Source: Eubacteriales bacterium (GTDB lineage: Bacteria; Bacillota; Clostridia; Christensenellales; CAG-138). Taken from it: a stretch of DNA of 64,000 nucleotides. The DNA is taken from the NCBI GenBank assembly GCA_021373115.1, contig JAJFTI010000004.1, positions 1 through 64,000 of the forward strand. Reading direction: 5' to 3'. The notes below the pieces were generated by a model. That model saw only the letters and a list, made by a program, of their open reading frames with translations. It was not told the origin of the DNA and did no database searches. A program made the position numbers and the translations under genes. Below are positions 17,930 through 27,268 of the stretch, piece after piece (within the stretch, counting starts at the first letter, position 1; the number at the start of each line of letters is the position of its first letter).

Positions 17930-17958
17930 TTGACAAACGACCTGAGCGGGGATATGAT
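17930..17958 (+). promoter_or_regulatory. Strong sigma-A promoter of the malate dehydrogenase-malic enzyme operon
   Basis: TTGACA (17930-17935), a 17-bp spacer and TATGAT (17953-17958). The predicted leader is about 155 nt long. Confidence 0.88.
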
Positions 17959-17994
17959 AAATATGTACAAAAGTTCCACTGAGATTTGGAGTTT

Positions 17995-18033
17995 GGAGCG
18001 GCGCACGGATTTATTTGCGTAGGCTCCTTTTTT
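17995..18033 (+). terminator. Leader terminator-like hairpin (possible attenuator)
   Basis: GGAGC (17995-17999) pairs with GCTCC (18023-18027), and CGCA (18002-18005) with TGCG (18016-18019). Six T's follow (18028-18033). It lies inside the leader, about 90 nt before the start at 18124, so transcription of the operon may depend on antitermination. Confidence 0.6.
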
Positions 18034-18123
18034 CATGTCCGCGCCGCGCGCGGATTGCAAAAGGCAGAACGAAAAGCCGGATTTTGACCAATTGAATGAA
18101 TGCAAACAGGAGGATTATGACCT

Positions 18124-19236
18124 ATGGCAGAAACCAGACCGTATGTTTCCTGGGAAATGATGGAACATTTTATGATCGATACGTTCGTGGCGTACGGCGT
18201 ACCGCTGGAGGACGCGAAAATTTGCACGGACGTGCTGCTCGAGAGCGACCGCCGCGGGATTGAAAGCCACGGCTGCAACCGTTTCAAGCCGATTTATCTG
18301 GACCGGATCGACGCGGGTATTCTGAACCCGATCACAAATTACGAAGTCGTCCGTGAAACGCCGACTACGCTCGTTGTGGACGCACACGACGGCATGGGTA
18401 TGGTCGCGAGCTACAAGGCAATGAAGACCATTCTCGCAAAGGCAAAGAAGAACGGAATGGCCATGGCGGCAATTCGCAACAGCTCGCATTACGGCATTGC
18501 CGGTTACTGGACGAGCATGGCGGTGAACGAAGGGATGATCGGTATTTCCGGAACGAACGCCCGTCCCTCGATTGCCCCTACGTTCGGCGTGGAAAACATG
18601 CTTGGCACCAACCCGCTCACCTTTGGGCTGCCAACGGACGAGGAATTCCCCTTTACGCTGGACTGCGCTACCAGCATCAGCCAGCGCGGAAAAATTGAGT
18701 ACTACGCCCGAAACGGCAAGGACACCCCGGCGGGAATGGTCATCGGCCGTGACGGCAGCGCCATGACGGACAGCCCCGCGATTCTCAAAGGCCTGACGGA
18801 CGGTTCCGCCGCGCTCGCGCCGCTTGGCGGCATCGGCGAGGAACTCGCGGGATATAAGGGCTATGGTTACGCAACCGTGGTGGAGATTCTCTCTGCCGCG
18901 CTGCAGGCGGGTAGTTTCCTGAAAATGTGCGTAGACCGCGACGAAAACGGCAACAAGAAGCCTTATCACCTCGGCCACTTCTTTATCGTGATCGATCCCG
19001 AGGCATTCTGCGGGCTTGAAACCTTCAAAAAGATTGCGGGTGAAATCTTGCGCGAGCTGCGCGCTTCGGAAAAGGCGCCGGGGCAGACGCGCATCTACAC
19101 CGCGGGCGAAAAGGAATGGGACGTCTGGCAGATTCGCAAGGACAAAGGCGTTCCCGTCGGCGAAGCGGTCCAGAAGGAATTCATCGCCATCCGCGATAAG
19201 AAGAACCTTCCGTATCGATTCCCGTTTGAACAGTAA
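18124..19236 (+). CDS. Malate/L-lactate dehydrogenase family oxidoreductase (LDH2/MDH2 type)
   Basis: A 370-residue NAD(P)-dependent 2-hydroxyacid dehydrogenase of the LDH2/MDH2 fold, not related to classical malate dehydrogenase. Family marks: RRGIESHGCNRF near residue 40-50, AAIRNSSHYGIAGYW near 115 with the likely catalytic His, TNARPSIAPTFG, LGTNPLTFGLP and GGIGEELAGYKGYG. Close relatives include malate, ureidoglycolate and sulfolactate dehydrogenases. The malic enzyme gene starts 33 bp downstream, so malate is the best guess. AGGAGG lies about 10 nt before the ATG. Confidence 0.85.
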   Translation: MAETRPYVSWEMMEHFMIDTFVAYGVPLEDAKICTDVLLESDRRGIESHGCNRFKPIYLDRIDAGILNPITNYEVVRETPTTLVVDAHDGMGMVASYKAMKTILAKAKKNGMAMAAIRNSSHYGIAGYWTSMAVNEGMIGISGTNARPSIAPTFGVENMLGTNPLTFGLPTDEEFPFTLDCATSISQRGKIEYYARNGKDTPAGMVIGRDGSAMTDSPAILKGLTDGSAALAPLGGIGEELAGYKGYGYATVVEILSAALQAGSFLKMCVDRDENGNKKPYHLGHFFIVIDPEAFCGLETFKKIAGEILRELRASEKAPGQTRIYTAGEKEWDVWQIRKDKGVPVGEAVQKEFIAIRDKKNLPYRFPFEQ

Positions 19237-19269
19237 ACCTTCAATAGAGTAAATAAGGAGTATACCGGT

Positions 19270-20445
19270 ATGGATTACGCAAAAGAGTCGCTTCGCCTCC
19301 ATAAAGAATGGAAAGGCAAAATAGAAGTCAAGGCGACCGTTCCCGTTGCCACGCGAGAAGACCTTTCGCTGGCGTATACGCCGGGCGTGGCTCAGCCCTG
19401 CCTGGAGATTGAAAAGAACGTGGACCTCAGCTACGAATTAACCCGCCGCTGGAATCTCTGCGCGGTGGTAACGGACGGCACCGCCGTGCTCGGCCTTGGC
19501 GACATCGGTCCGGAAGCGGGCATGCCCGTCATGGAGGGCAAGTGCGTGCTCTTCAAGTCCTTTGGCGACGTGGACGCCTTCCCGCTCTGCATCAAGAGCA
19601 AAGAGGTGGACGATATCGTCAACACCGTATATCTCATCAGCGGCAGCTTCGGCGGCATCAACCTGGAGGACATCTCCGCGCCCCGCTGCTTTGAAATTGA
19701 GCGCAAGCTCAAGGAAAAATGCGACATTCCGATTTTCCACGACGACCAGCACGGCACCGCCGTGGTTACCCTTGCGGGTCTGATCAACGCCCTGCGCGTG
19801 GTCGGCAAGAAGAAGGATTCCGTAAAGATCGTAATTAACGGCGCGGGCGCCGCCGCCATCAGCGTGACGAAGCTGCTGCTTTCGGATGGCTTTCGTGATG
19901 TAACGCTCTGCGACCGCGCGGGCATTATTTACGAAGGCCGCAAGGAAGGCATGAACTGGATCAAGCAGGAGATGGCGCAGATTACGAACCGCGCGAAAAA
20001 GCAGGGCTCACTGGCGGACGCGCTGGCTGGCGCGGATGTGTTCATTGGCGTTTCCGCGCCGAACATGGTGACCACCGCGATGGTGAAAACCATGAACAAG
20101 GATGCGATCATCTTTGCCTGCGCGAACCCGACGCCGGAAATCTTTCCGGACGACGCGAAAGCGGGCGGAGCCAAGGTCATTGCGACCGGCAGAAGCGATT
20201 ATCCGAACCAGATCAACAACGTGCTGGCGTTCCCCGGCATTTTCCGCGGAACGTTCGACGTCCGCGCGCGGGACATCAACGACGAGATGAAGATTGCCGC
20301 GGCGTATGCGCTGGCGGGTTTGATTCCGGCGGATGAATTGAACGCGGACTATATTATCCCAAAGGCGTTCGACCCGCGCGTTGGCAAAACCGTTTCGGCG
20401 GCGGTTGCCGAAGCGGCGAGAAAGAGCGGGGTTGCCCGCATCTAA
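19270..20445 (+). CDS. NAD-dependent malic enzyme
   Basis: A 391-residue malic enzyme of the short bacterial type: oxidative decarboxylation of malate to pyruvate and CO2 with reduction of NAD(P). The N-terminal domain shows YTPGVAQPCLEI, the catalytic lysine region VMEGKCVLFKSFG, and the metal-binding DISAPRCFEIE and FHDDQHGTAVV. The Rossmann domain has INGAGAAAISV near residue 197 and FACANPTPEI. AAGGAG precedes the ATG. It forms an operon with the upstream MDH2-type gene, giving a route between oxaloacetate, malate and pyruvate. Confidence 0.95.
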   Translation: MDYAKESLRLHKEWKGKIEVKATVPVATREDLSLAYTPGVAQPCLEIEKNVDLSYELTRRWNLCAVVTDGTAVLGLGDIGPEAGMPVMEGKCVLFKSFGDVDAFPLCIKSKEVDDIVNTVYLISGSFGGINLEDISAPRCFEIERKLKEKCDIPIFHDDQHGTAVVTLAGLINALRVVGKKKDSVKIVINGAGAAAISVTKLLLSDGFRDVTLCDRAGIIYEGRKEGMNWIKQEMAQITNRAKKQGSLADALAGADVFIGVSAPNMVTTAMVKTMNKDAIIFACANPTPEIFPDDAKAGGAKVIATGRSDYPNQINNVLAFPGIFRGTFDVRARDINDEMKIAAAYALAGLIPADELNADYIIPKAFDPRVGKTVSAAVAEAARKSGVARI

Positions 20446-20466
20446 GCGCGCGTTTGCTTTCGCACG

Positions 20467-20516
20467 AGAAAAAGACGGTTGCTGTCCGCTTAAACCGGAT
20501 GGCGCCGTCTTTTTCG
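20467..20516 (+). terminator. Intrinsic terminator of the malic enzyme operon
   Basis: AAAAAGACGG (20469-20478) pairs with CCGTCTTTTT (20505-20514); the loop is long and may form an inner stem. Confidence 0.7.
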
Positions 20517-20552
20517 TTTTGTTCGCAGGGCAGGGCGTTTTCCGTAAGGATA

Positions 20553-20581
20553 ATGACAAGCCGGAAAAAACCGGATATAAT
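20553..20581 (+). promoter_or_regulatory. Sigma-A promoter of the GGDEF gene
   Basis: ATGACA (20553-20558), a 17-bp spacer and a perfect TATAAT (20576-20581), 61 bp before the start. Confidence 0.75.
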
Positions 20582-20642
20582 GCAGGCAAGTGAAGAAGGA
20601 TGATCGGTTCGCGACATACCGTAACAGAGAGGATGCGACGGC

Positions 20643-22544
20643 ATGAACGACGGTGGATCCCGCAAGTCCGGCTTTTTTGAGCTGGTGAGATATTTCGGAT
20701 TCACGATCATCGCGGTGGTCGTTCTTTTCGCTGACTTTCTGATCGTCAGCGAGAGCATTTCCGCAGAAATTCACAAATCGACCTTTCAGATATTGGAAGA
20801 CTCCGCGCAGCGCCAGCGTACGGTGTTCCAGCGCTTTTTTGATCTGATTGCGACGCGCACCGCGCTGATTGCGGAGCACGAAACGCAAACAGGTCCGAGA
20901 GAGATGGTTGCGTTGCTACGGGAGGAACTCCGGGACAGCGCTTACTCTATCCAAACCGGATTTGCGAACCTGGAGGGCGATCTGTTCGATAGCGATCAGC
21001 CCGGGACAAACGTTTCGGACGAGGCCTGGTTTCAGCAAAGCCGGAGTCAAACAGCAACGCAATTCTTTCTGGTTTCCCGGGATACGGAAGACGGCGCACA
21101 GACGGATGTGATCGTGTCCGCACCCGCTTACTCCCAGGATGAGGTCAGCGGCGTTCTGTTCGTAACGATTGACGGGAATGAAATAGCAAACAAAATCGAA
21201 ACGCTTGCCTACGACGAAAAGGCGGTTTCCGTAATCTGCGATTCCGGCGGGAAAGTGCTGTTTTGCGAATCGCACCTCATCGGCATGCTTGAAGGCGACA
21301 GCGTGTTTGATTATACCAAGCAAGTCTCCATGCAGAAAGGGCAAAGCGCGCTCGGGCTTGCGGCCGCGCTGAAGCGCGGCGAAACCGCCAGCTTCTCTTA
21401 CATGTATGGCGATATGACGTACTACGCCGTTACAACTTCGCTGGAGCTGCTTGACTGGCGTATGATCACGATTATTTCCAGCAAAACGGCAGACGCCGCT
21501 TCGCGTCAGGTAAACGTTTATCTGATTGGAATGCTGGTGATTATGCTGACGGTAGGCATTTCGATGGCGGCGCAGGCTTATGTGCACGAGAGATTTGCGG
21601 TGCGAAAGCTGGAGGAGGACAAAGACCTGCTCCAGCAGAGCACGCAGCGGTATCTGCTGATTACACGGCTTTCCAAAGAGGTTATGTTCCATGTCGATAT
21701 GGATTCGGGTACGATTACTTTTAACGACTGCTTCGAGGAAATGTTCGGCTTCGCGCCGCCGAGCTGCTCCATCCACAATATTGAAAAATGCCTGCCGCTC
21801 TTCGTAAAGGAGGACCAGCAGCGGTTCATTCATATGATGAACCGCCTCCGCGCGGGCGGCGAGGAAGCGAACGAAGAATTGAGAATGGTCAATTCGCGCG
21901 GCGCTGCCCGCTGGAAACGTCTGGAAATCTTTTCCGTCTTCGACCAAAACGGGCAGTCGGCGCAGCTTGTCGGGAAAATTGTGGATATCCAGCGCCAGAA
22001 ACAGTCCATGCAGCGTCTGATTCGCCAAGCGGACGGCGAACCGCTGACGGGACTATTGAACCGTGCGGCGATGGAGCGGAACGTCTCGAGCTTTCTTTCC
22101 GGCGAGGGCCTGCACGGCAAACACGCACTCCTGATGATGGACTTCGACAATTTTAAAGCTGTAAACGATACGCTGGGGCATGCCAAGGGGGATGATCTGC
22201 TTGTTTCGTTTGCGGCGGTCATCCGGAGGGTTTTTCGCGCGGGGGACTACTCCTCGCGGATTGGCGGCGACGAATACATGGTGTTTGTGAAGGATATTGA
22301 CGAGGAAAGCACGGCGCTGGACAAAGCGGAAACGCTGCGCGGGGAAATGACGGAGCTGAGCCGGAAAATCGGCGTTCCGGTTTCCGTCAGCATCGGCATT
22401 GCGCTCTACGCGCAGGACGGAAAAACCTTTGAGCGGCTCTATCAATCCGCCGACGAAGCGCTCTATCATGTGAAGAACCATGGAAAGAATTCCGCCGTCT
22501 TTTTCTCGGCGCTCGGTAAACCGGAGGCCGAAAGCGACCGCTGA
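20643..22544 (+). CDS. Membrane-bound Cache-PAS-GGDEF diguanylate cyclase
   Basis: A 633-residue signalling protein: membrane segment at about 15-37, an extracellular Cache-like sensor (about 40-285), a second membrane segment at about 292-312, a PAS domain (about 330-450) and a GGDEF domain (about 455-625). The signature is GGDEY at 541-545, the inhibitory c-di-GMP site RxxD is present as RAGD at 532-535, and the metal-binding Asp region is MMDFDNFKAVNDTLGH. The usual DPLTGLLNR entry motif reads GEPLTGLLNR. It should make cyclic di-GMP in response to an outside ligand. GtrA follows by 30 bp. Confidence 0.9.
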   Translation: MNDGGSRKSGFFELVRYFGFTIIAVVVLFADFLIVSESISAEIHKSTFQILEDSAQRQRTVFQRFFDLIATRTALIAEHETQTGPREMVALLREELRDSAYSIQTGFANLEGDLFDSDQPGTNVSDEAWFQQSRSQTATQFFLVSRDTEDGAQTDVIVSAPAYSQDEVSGVLFVTIDGNEIANKIETLAYDEKAVSVICDSGGKVLFCESHLIGMLEGDSVFDYTKQVSMQKGQSALGLAAALKRGETASFSYMYGDMTYYAVTTSLELLDWRMITIISSKTADAASRQVNVYLIGMLVIMLTVGISMAAQAYVHERFAVRKLEEDKDLLQQSTQRYLLITRLSKEVMFHVDMDSGTITFNDCFEEMFGFAPPSCSIHNIEKCLPLFVKEDQQRFIHMMNRLRAGGEEANEELRMVNSRGAARWKRLEIFSVFDQNGQSAQLVGKIVDIQRQKQSMQRLIRQADGEPLTGLLNRAAMERNVSSFLSGEGLHGKHALLMMDFDNFKAVNDTLGHAKGDDLLVSFAAVIRRVFRAGDYSSRIGGDEYMVFVKDIDEESTALDKAETLRGEMTELSRKIGVPVSVSIGIALYAQDGKTFERLYQSADEALYHVKNHGKNSAVFFSALGKPEAESDR

Positions 22545-22574
22545 TTTCCGCGGGAAAGCGCGATTGGAACCATC

Positions 22575-23135
22575 ATGAAACGGGAGGACAAATCAACGCA
22601 ACAACAGCAGAGCACCGGTGTAGAAACCGAACCGCAGGCGGCGGTACCCGTCAAGTTCACGAAGAAGCAGAACTTTCTGCAGGGACTCAAGTATCTTTTG
22701 TTTACCGCTTCGGCGGGAATCATTCAGGCGGCGTCGTTCGCGCTGCTGAACGAGACGATTCATTGGGCATATTGGCCGAGCTATCTGATTGCGCTGACGT
22801 TATCGGTCGTATACAACTTCACGGTCAACCGGAAGTTCACGTTTAAATCCGCAAAGAACGTTCCGCTCGCAATGACGCAGATTTTCATTTATTATTTAGT
22901 TTTTACGCCGCTCTCCACCTGGTGGGGGGAAGCGCTGACGCTGGCGGGATGGAACGAATACATCGTGCTCTTTGGCACGATGGTGATCAATATGCTCACG
23001 GAGTTCTCCGTCTATCGGTTCATCGTGTTCCGCAAGCACATGTACACCAACAAAGAAGGACAAGCCGAGCTGGCAAAACAACGGGCGGAAGAAAAGATCG
23101 AAAGGACGCCCGGGGAGGGAGCGGAAACCCTCTGA
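22575..23135 (+). CDS. GtrA-family membrane protein
   Basis: A 186-residue protein with four membrane segments (about residues 37-58, 65-85, 100-122, 130-150) and the GtrA pattern: GLKYLLFTASAGIIQAASFALLN, YNFTVNRKFTFKS and EFSVYRFIVFRKHMY. GtrA proteins are proposed flippases or partners for undecaprenyl-linked sugars in glycan or teichoic acid decoration. The N- and C-terminal tails are charged and soluble. It lies 30 bp after the GGDEF gene with only a weak ribosome site, suggesting translation from the same transcript and a possible link between c-di-GMP and surface glycans. Confidence 0.88.
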   Translation: MKREDKSTQQQQSTGVETEPQAAVPVKFTKKQNFLQGLKYLLFTASAGIIQAASFALLNETIHWAYWPSYLIALTLSVVYNFTVNRKFTFKSAKNVPLAMTQIFIYYLVFTPLSTWWGEALTLAGWNEYIVLFGTMVINMLTEFSVYRFIVFRKHMYTNKEGQAELAKQRAEEKIERTPGEGAETL

Positions 23136-23181
23136 TCAAACACGATTCGGAATCCCGATCGCAGAAACACGCAGGAAAGCA

Positions 23182-23216
23182 AAAACGGACGCCGGTTTTT
23201 CATCGGCGCCCGTTTT
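23182..23216. terminator. Bidirectional terminator between GtrA and ftsH
   Basis: A 12-bp stem with one internal mismatch (23182-23194 with 23204-23216), A-rich on one side and T-rich on the other, between convergent genes. Confidence 0.8.
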
Positions 23217-23283
23217 GTGTTATGCGGAATTTGTGCGGCCCGGCTGCTTTGTTTCTTGCGTCTTTGGCCGCGATTTGGATGCT

Positions 23284-25140
23284 CTACGCGTTGAGCTGAG
23301 CCGGCGCGGCGGGCGCTATTTCGCGGAGCAGCTGCATAAACTCCTCGCCCGAAATCGTTTCCCGCTCAAGCAGGTGTTCCGCGAGCTTATGCAGCGCAAC
23401 TTCATTCTCCCGGAGAATCTGGGTTGCGCGCTGATGCGCTTTTTCCACAATGTCGATGATTTCCGCATCCACACGCGCGGCGGTGTCCGAAGAACAGGTC
23501 AGCGAACCTTCGCTGGCAAGGTAAGGATTATTCTGGCATTCCAATGCAACCATGCCGAACGCGCTGCTCATGCCGTAGCGAACGACCATGGCTTTGGCAA
23601 TCCGAGTCGCCTGTTCAATGTCGTTGCTGGCTCCGGTGGTAACGGTACCAAAGACGATCTCCTCCGCGGATCTGCCGCCGGTCAGGGTCGCGATTTTGTT
23701 TTCCGCTTCCTCCCTGGTCATGAGGTAGTGCTCGCTCTCATCCACCTGCATGGTGTATCCCAAAGCGCCGCTTGTGCGCGGAATGATCGTGATCTTATGC
23801 ACGGGTGCGGACTCCGTCTGCTTGGCGGCAACCAGCGCGTGTCCGATTTCATGATACGCGACAATCCGCTTCTCCTTTGGGGAGATGACGGCGTTCTTGC
23901 GCGCATAACCCGCGATGACCACCTCGACGCTCTCCTCCAGATCCGCCTGCTCGACGGTGTCCCGCTTCATGCGGACGGCGCGGAGCGCCGCTTCGTTGAT
24001 GATGTTCGCAAGGTCCGCGCCGGAGGCGCCGCTTGTCGCGCGGGCGATGGCTTCGAAATCCACATCCTCGGACATCTTGACGCCGCGCGCATGCACTTTT
24101 AGTATATCCGTTCTTCCCTTCAGGTCGGGCAGTTCCACATGGATGCGCCGGTCAAAGCGGCCGGGGCGCAGCAACGCGGAATCGAGGGAATCCGGGCGGT
24201 TGGTCGCGGCGAGGATGACGACGCCCTTGCGCGCGTCAAAGCCGTCCATCTCGGTGAGCAGCTGGTTCAGGGTCTGCTCTCGTTCATCGTTGCCGCCGAG
24301 CATATTGTCCCGCTTTTTGCCGATGGTGTCGATTTCGTCAATAAATACGATGCAGGGCGCCTTTTGCTCGGCCTGCGAAAACAGGTCGCGTACCTTTGCC
24401 GCGCCCATACCGACAAACATTTCCACGAACGCCGAACCGGAAATACTGAAGAACGGTACGTTCGCTTCTCCCGCAACAGCCTTTGCCAGAAGCGTTTTGC
24501 CTGTACCCGGAGGGCCGACGAGAAGCGCGCCTTTGGGCAGCTTGGCGCCGATATCGGAGTACCGATCCGGGTTGTGCAGAAAGTCTACGATTTCGAGCAG
24601 CGCTTCCTTCGCTTCGTCCTGCCCGGCAACATCGTCAAAGGTTTTTCCCGTCTGCGCTTCCACGTAGATCTTCGCGTTGGCTTTGCCAAAGGAGAGCGCG
24701 TTTCCAATTCCGCCCGGCATGCCGTTTTGTACGCGCTTCATAAGGAACCGGCCGAGCACGATGAAGATCAGGATTGGCAAAAGCCAGCTGATCAGAAAAG
24801 ACAAAAGCGGCGAAGCCTGCGTTGGGATGCTTGCGGTAAATGGAACGCCGGCGTCGCTCAGGCGCGAAACAAGCGTTTCGTCCGGCCAGATACCGGTTTT
24901 ATAATACTGCGTTTCCCCGTCTTTTTCGGTGGTAAAGGTGATGGTCTGCGTGGTCTCGTCGCGCGAGACCTCCTTGACCGTGCCGCTGTCCACCATGGAC
25001 AGGAATTCGTTATAGCCAACCTCTTTTACCTCGTTTTGCATAAGCTGCGGAAACACCAGCGCGTTGAGCAGCAGAAGCACAATCATGGCGAGGATGGCGT
25101 AGTAATAAATCGGCTTTTTGGATGGGGTGTGTTCGGTCAT
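23284..25140 (-). CDS. ftsH: ATP-dependent zinc metalloprotease FtsH
   Basis: A 618-residue membrane AAA+ protease that degrades membrane and regulatory proteins. Two membrane segments (about 11-32 and 110-132) flank an extracytoplasmic domain; Walker A GPPGTGKT is at 209-216, Walker B is IVFIDEIDTIG, the SRH region reads ATNRPDSLDSALLRPGRFDR, and the zinc site is HEIGHALVA near 430. Length is typical. AGGAA-rich sequence precedes the ATG. It stands alone between convergent and parallel neighbours, not next to tilS/hpt as in Bacillus, so it may be one of several FtsH copies. Confidence 0.96.
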   Translation of the reverse strand: MTEHTPSKKPIYYYAILAMIVLLLLNALVFPQLMQNEVKEVGYNEFLSMVDSGTVKEVSRDETTQTITFTTEKDGETQYYKTGIWPDETLVSRLSDAGVPFTASIPTQASPLLSFLISWLLPILIFIVLGRFLMKRVQNGMPGGIGNALSFGKANAKIYVEAQTGKTFDDVAGQDEAKEALLEIVDFLHNPDRYSDIGAKLPKGALLVGPPGTGKTLLAKAVAGEANVPFFSISGSAFVEMFVGMGAAKVRDLFSQAEQKAPCIVFIDEIDTIGKKRDNMLGGNDEREQTLNQLLTEMDGFDARKGVVILAATNRPDSLDSALLRPGRFDRRIHVELPDLKGRTDILKVHARGVKMSEDVDFEAIARATSGASGADLANIINEAALRAVRMKRDTVEQADLEESVEVVIAGYARKNAVISPKEKRIVAYHEIGHALVAAKQTESAPVHKITIIPRTSGALGYTMQVDESEHYLMTREEAENKIATLTGGRSAEEIVFGTVTTGASNDIEQATRIAKAMVVRYGMSSAFGMVALECQNNPYLASEGSLTCSSDTAARVDAEIIDIVEKAHQRATQILRENEVALHKLAEHLLERETISGEEFMQLLREIAPAAPAQLNA

Positions 25141-25226
25141 AGTATTCCTGATCTTCCTTTGTTATTGTTTCGAATCATAAACGGTCATAGCGGCGCCGAA
25201 ACGGGGCGGAACCGTTTTGTGAATGG

Positions 25227-25793
25227 TTATCTGCCCGTTCCGCAGAGCACGAGTTTCTCGGTGAGTGCCGCCATTTCGGCGGGTGTTTCGCGCATGTCCC
25301 GGTTGAACCATTCGCGGATCATGCCGATGCAGCCGGAGGCGATGAACGAAAAGAAATAGTCGAATTGTTCGGGATTCTTTTTACGCTCCTGCAGCCAGAA
25401 CTCAAACACGCGCTCGCGCAGAAGGCCGATGAGCTTGTTGAAAAACGACATATCGCCGTTTCCGCCCAGAAACGCCGCGCAGAGATCGGCATTCTCCTGG
25501 AAGAACCGGTACAGATCGATCAGCATTGGCATCAGACTACCGTGGAGTTCACTCGGCGGGTGCGCCAGCACGAGCGTTTCGAATTCTTCAAAAACCTCTT
25601 TTTCGACCTGCTCTACCATATCGTAAATATCGCGGTAGTGCAGATAAAACGTGCAGCGATTAATATCCACGAGCTGCGCCAGCTCGCGTACGGTGATGTC
25701 CTTAATCGGCTTTTCCCGCATAAGCTGCGTCAGCCCGGCGCGCAGTTGCATGCGCGTTTTTCGCACACGGCGATCCATCTTTTTCGATTCCAC
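25227..25793 (-). CDS. TetR/AcrR-family transcriptional regulator
   Basis: A 188-residue TetR-like repressor. The N-terminal helix-turn-helix covers DRRVRKTRMQLRAGLTQLM ... IKDITVRELAQLVDINRCTFYLHYRDIYDMV. The C-terminal ligand domain (FFQENADLCAAFLGGNGDMSF) resembles the TetR_C_7 type common in Clostridia. The GTG at 25793 is preferred because AAGGGGG lies about 11 nt upstream; an ATG at 25778 is the alternative. The frame stays open further upstream without family similarity. It precedes ftsH on the same strand by 86 bp; its target could be the divergent wecE-type gene, itself, or a distant efflux gene. Confidence 0.87.
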   Translation of the reverse strand: MESKKMDRRVRKTRMQLRAGLTQLMREKPIKDITVRELAQLVDINRCTFYLHYRDIYDMVEQVEKEVFEEFETLVLAHPPSELHGSLMPMLIDLYRFFQENADLCAAFLGGNGDMSFFNKLIGLLRERVFEFWLQERKKNPEQFDYFFSFIASGCIGMIREWFNRDMRETPAEMAALTEKLVLCGTGR

Positions 25794-25974
25794 GAAGCCT
25801 CGTTCCCCCCTTGCAGTGATTCGATTCTGCCGTTCGCCGCGCATGCGGCAAACACAACCCGAGTGCATGTATTTACAACTAGCATTAATATAATCCAATA
25901 CAGATGATAAATCAACAAAAGTTGGTGAAACTGGTGTTAACGCAACGTGAACAGAAGCGCGGAGCGAGCCGCCT

Positions 25975-26004
25975 TTTACAAATATTCTTCGTTCGTGGTA
26001 TAAT
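25975..26004 (+). promoter_or_regulatory. Sigma-A promoter of the wecE-type gene
   Basis: TTTACA (25975-25980), an 18-bp spacer and TATAAT (25999-26004) with an extended -10 TGG. Confidence 0.78.
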
Positions 26005-26072
26005 GCCATCACCTGCAGGCGGCGGGATCAATCGGATCCCGCGCCGTGCAATTCGGGTTTTGAGGTGGCAGC

Positions 26073-27215
26073 GTGGAGCGAGTACCGTTTAACATTCCGC
26101 CGTATATCGGCTTGGAAATGAACTACTTAACACAGGTGGTTGAGTCGCGGAAGATCTGCGGCGACGGCTGCATGACGAAGGCATGCGACCGGAAAATTGA
26201 GGAAATGACCGGCGTAAAACGCTCGCTTCTGACCACGAGCGGTTCCTCCGCACTGGATATGGCGGCGATTCTGACCGGCGTCGGGCCCGGGGACGAAGTG
26301 ATTCTGTCCTCCTTTACGTTTTCTTCAACCGCCAATGCGTTTACGCTGCGCGGCGCGCAGGTGGTGTTTGTGGATATCCGCCCGGATACGATGAACATTG
26401 ACGAAACGCTGATCGAACGCGCGATTACGCCGCGCACCAGGGTGCTGGTACCCATGCATTATGCCGGCGTTTCCTGCGAAATGGATTCGATTATGGAGCT
26501 TGCGCGCCGCTACGGCCTGCTGGTTGTAGAAGATGCGGCGCAAAGTGTGATGAGCGCATACAAAGACCGATCGCTTGGATCGATCGGCCCGATGGGTTGC
26601 TTCAGTTTTCACGAGACCAAGAACTACAGCATGGGCGAAGGCGGCGCGCTGCTGTTTTCGGACGAGTCGTTCATTGAGCGCGCGGAGATCGTCCGGGAAA
26701 AAGGTACCGACCGCTCGCGGTTTTTACGCGGACAGGTGGACAAGTACACCTGGACGGACATCGGGTCTTCGTTTCTGCCAAGCGAGCTGAACGCGGCTTA
26801 CCTGCTCGCGCAGCTGGAGCATGCGCAGCTGATCTACGACGACCGCATGCGAAGCTGGAATCAATACCACGCCGCGTTTGCGGCTCTGGAAGCAAGCGGC
26901 CGCGTGGTGCGCCCCGTGATTCCGGAAGGCTGCACGCATAATGCGCACATGTATTATCTGAAAGCAAAGGATATCCAGGAACGCACGGAACTGATCCGCT
27001 ATTTAAGCGAAACGGCGAATGTTGGCGCGGTGTTCCATTATATTCCGCTGCATTCCGCGCCCGCGGGGCTGAAATACGGCCGTTTCGTCGGGGAGGATAA
27101 CTATACGACAAAGGAGAGCGAGCGCTTGCTTCGCCTGCCCATGTTCTATGGGTTAACTCCGGCGCAGGTTGATCGCGTGGTCAACGCGGTATACGATTTT
27201 TACGCGAAGCGCTGA
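26073..27215 (+). CDS. wecE: dTDP-4-amino-4,6-dideoxygalactose transaminase (WecE/RffA type)
   Basis: A 380-residue PLP-dependent sugar aminotransferase of the DegT/DnrJ/EryC1 family, very close in sequence pattern to enterobacterial WecE/RffA: CGDGCMTKACD, TTSGSSALDMAAIL, the VDIRPDTMNIDETLIE stretch, VVEDAAQSVMS, and the PLP lysine in FHETKNYSMGEGG. It would convert dTDP-4-keto-6-deoxyglucose to an amino sugar for a surface glycan. The start is GTG at 26073 with GAGGTGG 5 nt upstream. No other nucleotide-sugar genes are adjacent, so the rest of the pathway lies elsewhere. Good promoter upstream. Confidence 0.92.
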   Translation: MERVPFNIPPYIGLEMNYLTQVVESRKICGDGCMTKACDRKIEEMTGVKRSLLTTSGSSALDMAAILTGVGPGDEVILSSFTFSSTANAFTLRGAQVVFVDIRPDTMNIDETLIERAITPRTRVLVPMHYAGVSCEMDSIMELARRYGLLVVEDAAQSVMSAYKDRSLGSIGPMGCFSFHETKNYSMGEGGALLFSDESFIERAEIVREKGTDRSRFLRGQVDKYTWTDIGSSFLPSELNAAYLLAQLEHAQLIYDDRMRSWNQYHAAFAALEASGRVVRPVIPEGCTHNAHMYYLKAKDIQERTELIRYLSETANVGAVFHYIPLHSAPAGLKYGRFVGEDNYTTKESERLLRLPMFYGLTPAQVDRVVNAVYDFYAKR

Positions 27216-27268
27216 TTCGCGGTATTCCAAGGATAGCCCTGCATCTTCATCTTTTCGCTCCCAATTTT

